A DNA stretch of 5,074 nucleotides from UMGS1124 sp045613165 (GTDB lineage: Bacteria; Bacillota_I; Bacilli_A; RF39; UBA660). The stretch is from the NCBI GenBank assembly GCA_045613165.1, contig JAZLAK010000070.1:1-5074 (forward strand). Direction: 5' to 3'. The notes under the pieces were generated by a model. That model did no database searches. It was not told the origin of the DNA and worked only from the letters and a program-made list of their open reading frames with translations. Positions within the stretch are counted from its first letter, which is position 1; each line of letters begins with the position of its first letter. Both the position numbers and the translations under genes were made by a program. This document shows, piece after piece, positions 4,467-5,074 of this stretch.

Positions 4467-5074
4467 CTAATTATCTTTATTTCTTTTACTATTAAACATA
4501 TATTGTATAGCTAGTCCACAATATTCTTTATAAGTTTCACTAGCAAATTTTCTAATATTTGCCTCTCCTTCAATACCATAATCTTCTAGCATAAATTTCT
4601 TTACCCAAGTATCTACGGGATAAACATCAAACCTTTGATAAGCAAATAAAAGTATACAGCTAGCAACTTTCATCCCTATTCCTTTAAAACTTATCAAATA
4701 ATTTATAGCATCACTAGAATCCATTTCATATATTTTATCAATATCTAACTCTTTATTATTTATATCCTTTATAATACCTATTAAATATTTATCTCTAAAC
4801 CCTACTTTACATTCTCTAAATTCTTCTTCAGTAATATTTACTAATTTTTCTAATTTAGGAAATAAATAATATTCTTTATTTTTAAATATAACTTTTTCAC
4901 CGTATTTTTCACTTATTAAATTTAAACTATTTTGTATATTCCTTACACTATTATTTTGACTTATAACATAAGAAATAATACATTCAAGCGAGTTTTGTTT
5001 AATTATTTTTAAACCTATAGAATCATCTAAACATTTATCTAACTTACTATCCGTACTTTTTATATTATTTATAA
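4467..5074 (-). CDS. ogg: 8-oxoguanine DNA glycosylase/AP lyase, OGG1 type (N-terminus beyond the window)
   Basis: The frame is open from the right edge to TAG at 4467-4469; 201 residues are visible and the N-terminal OGG_N domain lies outside. This bifunctional base-excision repair enzyme removes 8-oxoguanine opposite cytosine and cuts the resulting abasic site. The visible part begins near the HhH-GPD domain: IISYVISQNNSVRNIQ (about 34-49) matches the family's FISQNNNI helix. The helix-hairpin-helix is FKGIGMKVAS, and its Lys (codon 4668-4670) is the Schiff-base nucleophile. Nineteen residues later PVDTW carries the catalytic Asp (codon 4611-4613), the same spacing as Lys249-Asp268 in human OGG1. 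The C-terminal YCGLAIQYMF matches the family's YAGYAQQYLF. An internal ATG at 4724 is not the start, because homology continues well upstream of it. A strong terminator follows. Prokaryotic OGG1 homologues of this type are known in clostridia. Confidence 0.93.
   Translation of the reverse strand, partial: INNIKSTDSKLDKCLDDSIGLKIIKQNSLECIISYVISQNNSVRNIQNSLNLISEKYGEKVIFKNKEYYLFPKLEKLVNITEEEFRECKVGFRDKYLIGIIKDINNKELDIDKIYEMDSSDAINYLISFKGIGMKVASCILLFAYQRFDVYPVDTWVKKFMLEDYGIEGEANIRKFASETYKEYCGLAIQYMFNSKRNKDN

Noticed and set aside
4467..4724. An independent 85-residue protein starting at ATG 4724
   Set aside because: The same frame is open to the right edge and its upstream part matches the OGG1 family, so this ATG is an internal Met.

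Overview
The window is very AT-rich bacterial chromosome with tightly packed genes, strong purine-rich ribosome binding sites, sigma-70/sigma-A type promoters and Rho-independent terminators. Together with a Gram-positive style class III-signal pilin and a DUF1294 membrane protein, this points to a low-GC monoderm in the Bacillota, plausibly a reduced-genome gut lineage of the Bacilli/'Mollicutes-like' type. This is inference from composition and gene style; no ribosomal marker is present. Trp is encoded by TGG and every stop seen is TAA or TAG. Nothing requires a recoded UGA, but no UGA stop occurs either.

Layout: all genes except one lie on the minus strand. Read in the minus direction from the right edge, they are: (1) the C-terminal two thirds of an OGG1-type 8-oxoguanine DNA glycosylase (4467 to right edge), closed by a strong terminator; (2) a stand-alone type IV pilin-like protein (3946-4356) with its own promoter; (3) tRNA-Pro(UGG) (3782-3858) with its own promoter and terminator; (4) on the plus strand, a frameshifted MvaI/BcnI-family type II restriction endonuclease (2906-3648); (5) a two-gene overlapping unit of a membrane-anchored Thr-linker protein of unknown function (2201-2701) and a DUF1294 membrane protein (1944-2207), ended by a hairpin that contains the DUF1294 stop codon; (6) an unrecognised two-helix membrane protein (1249-1875) with a near-consensus promoter; (7) a long, highly acidic coiled-coil protein (1164 to left edge, C-terminus missing), whose promoter carries ten consecutive T residues in its spacer.

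The genes look like separate housekeeping and accessory units rather than one pathway. The most notable items are the broken restriction gene, which has no visible methyltransferase partner and is the only plus-strand gene; the homopolymer inside an otherwise excellent promoter, a possible length-variable switch; and two uncharacterised proteins (the acidic coiled-coil protein and the 208-residue membrane protein). I see no convincing new multi-gene system, CRISPR array, insertion sequence or phage module.
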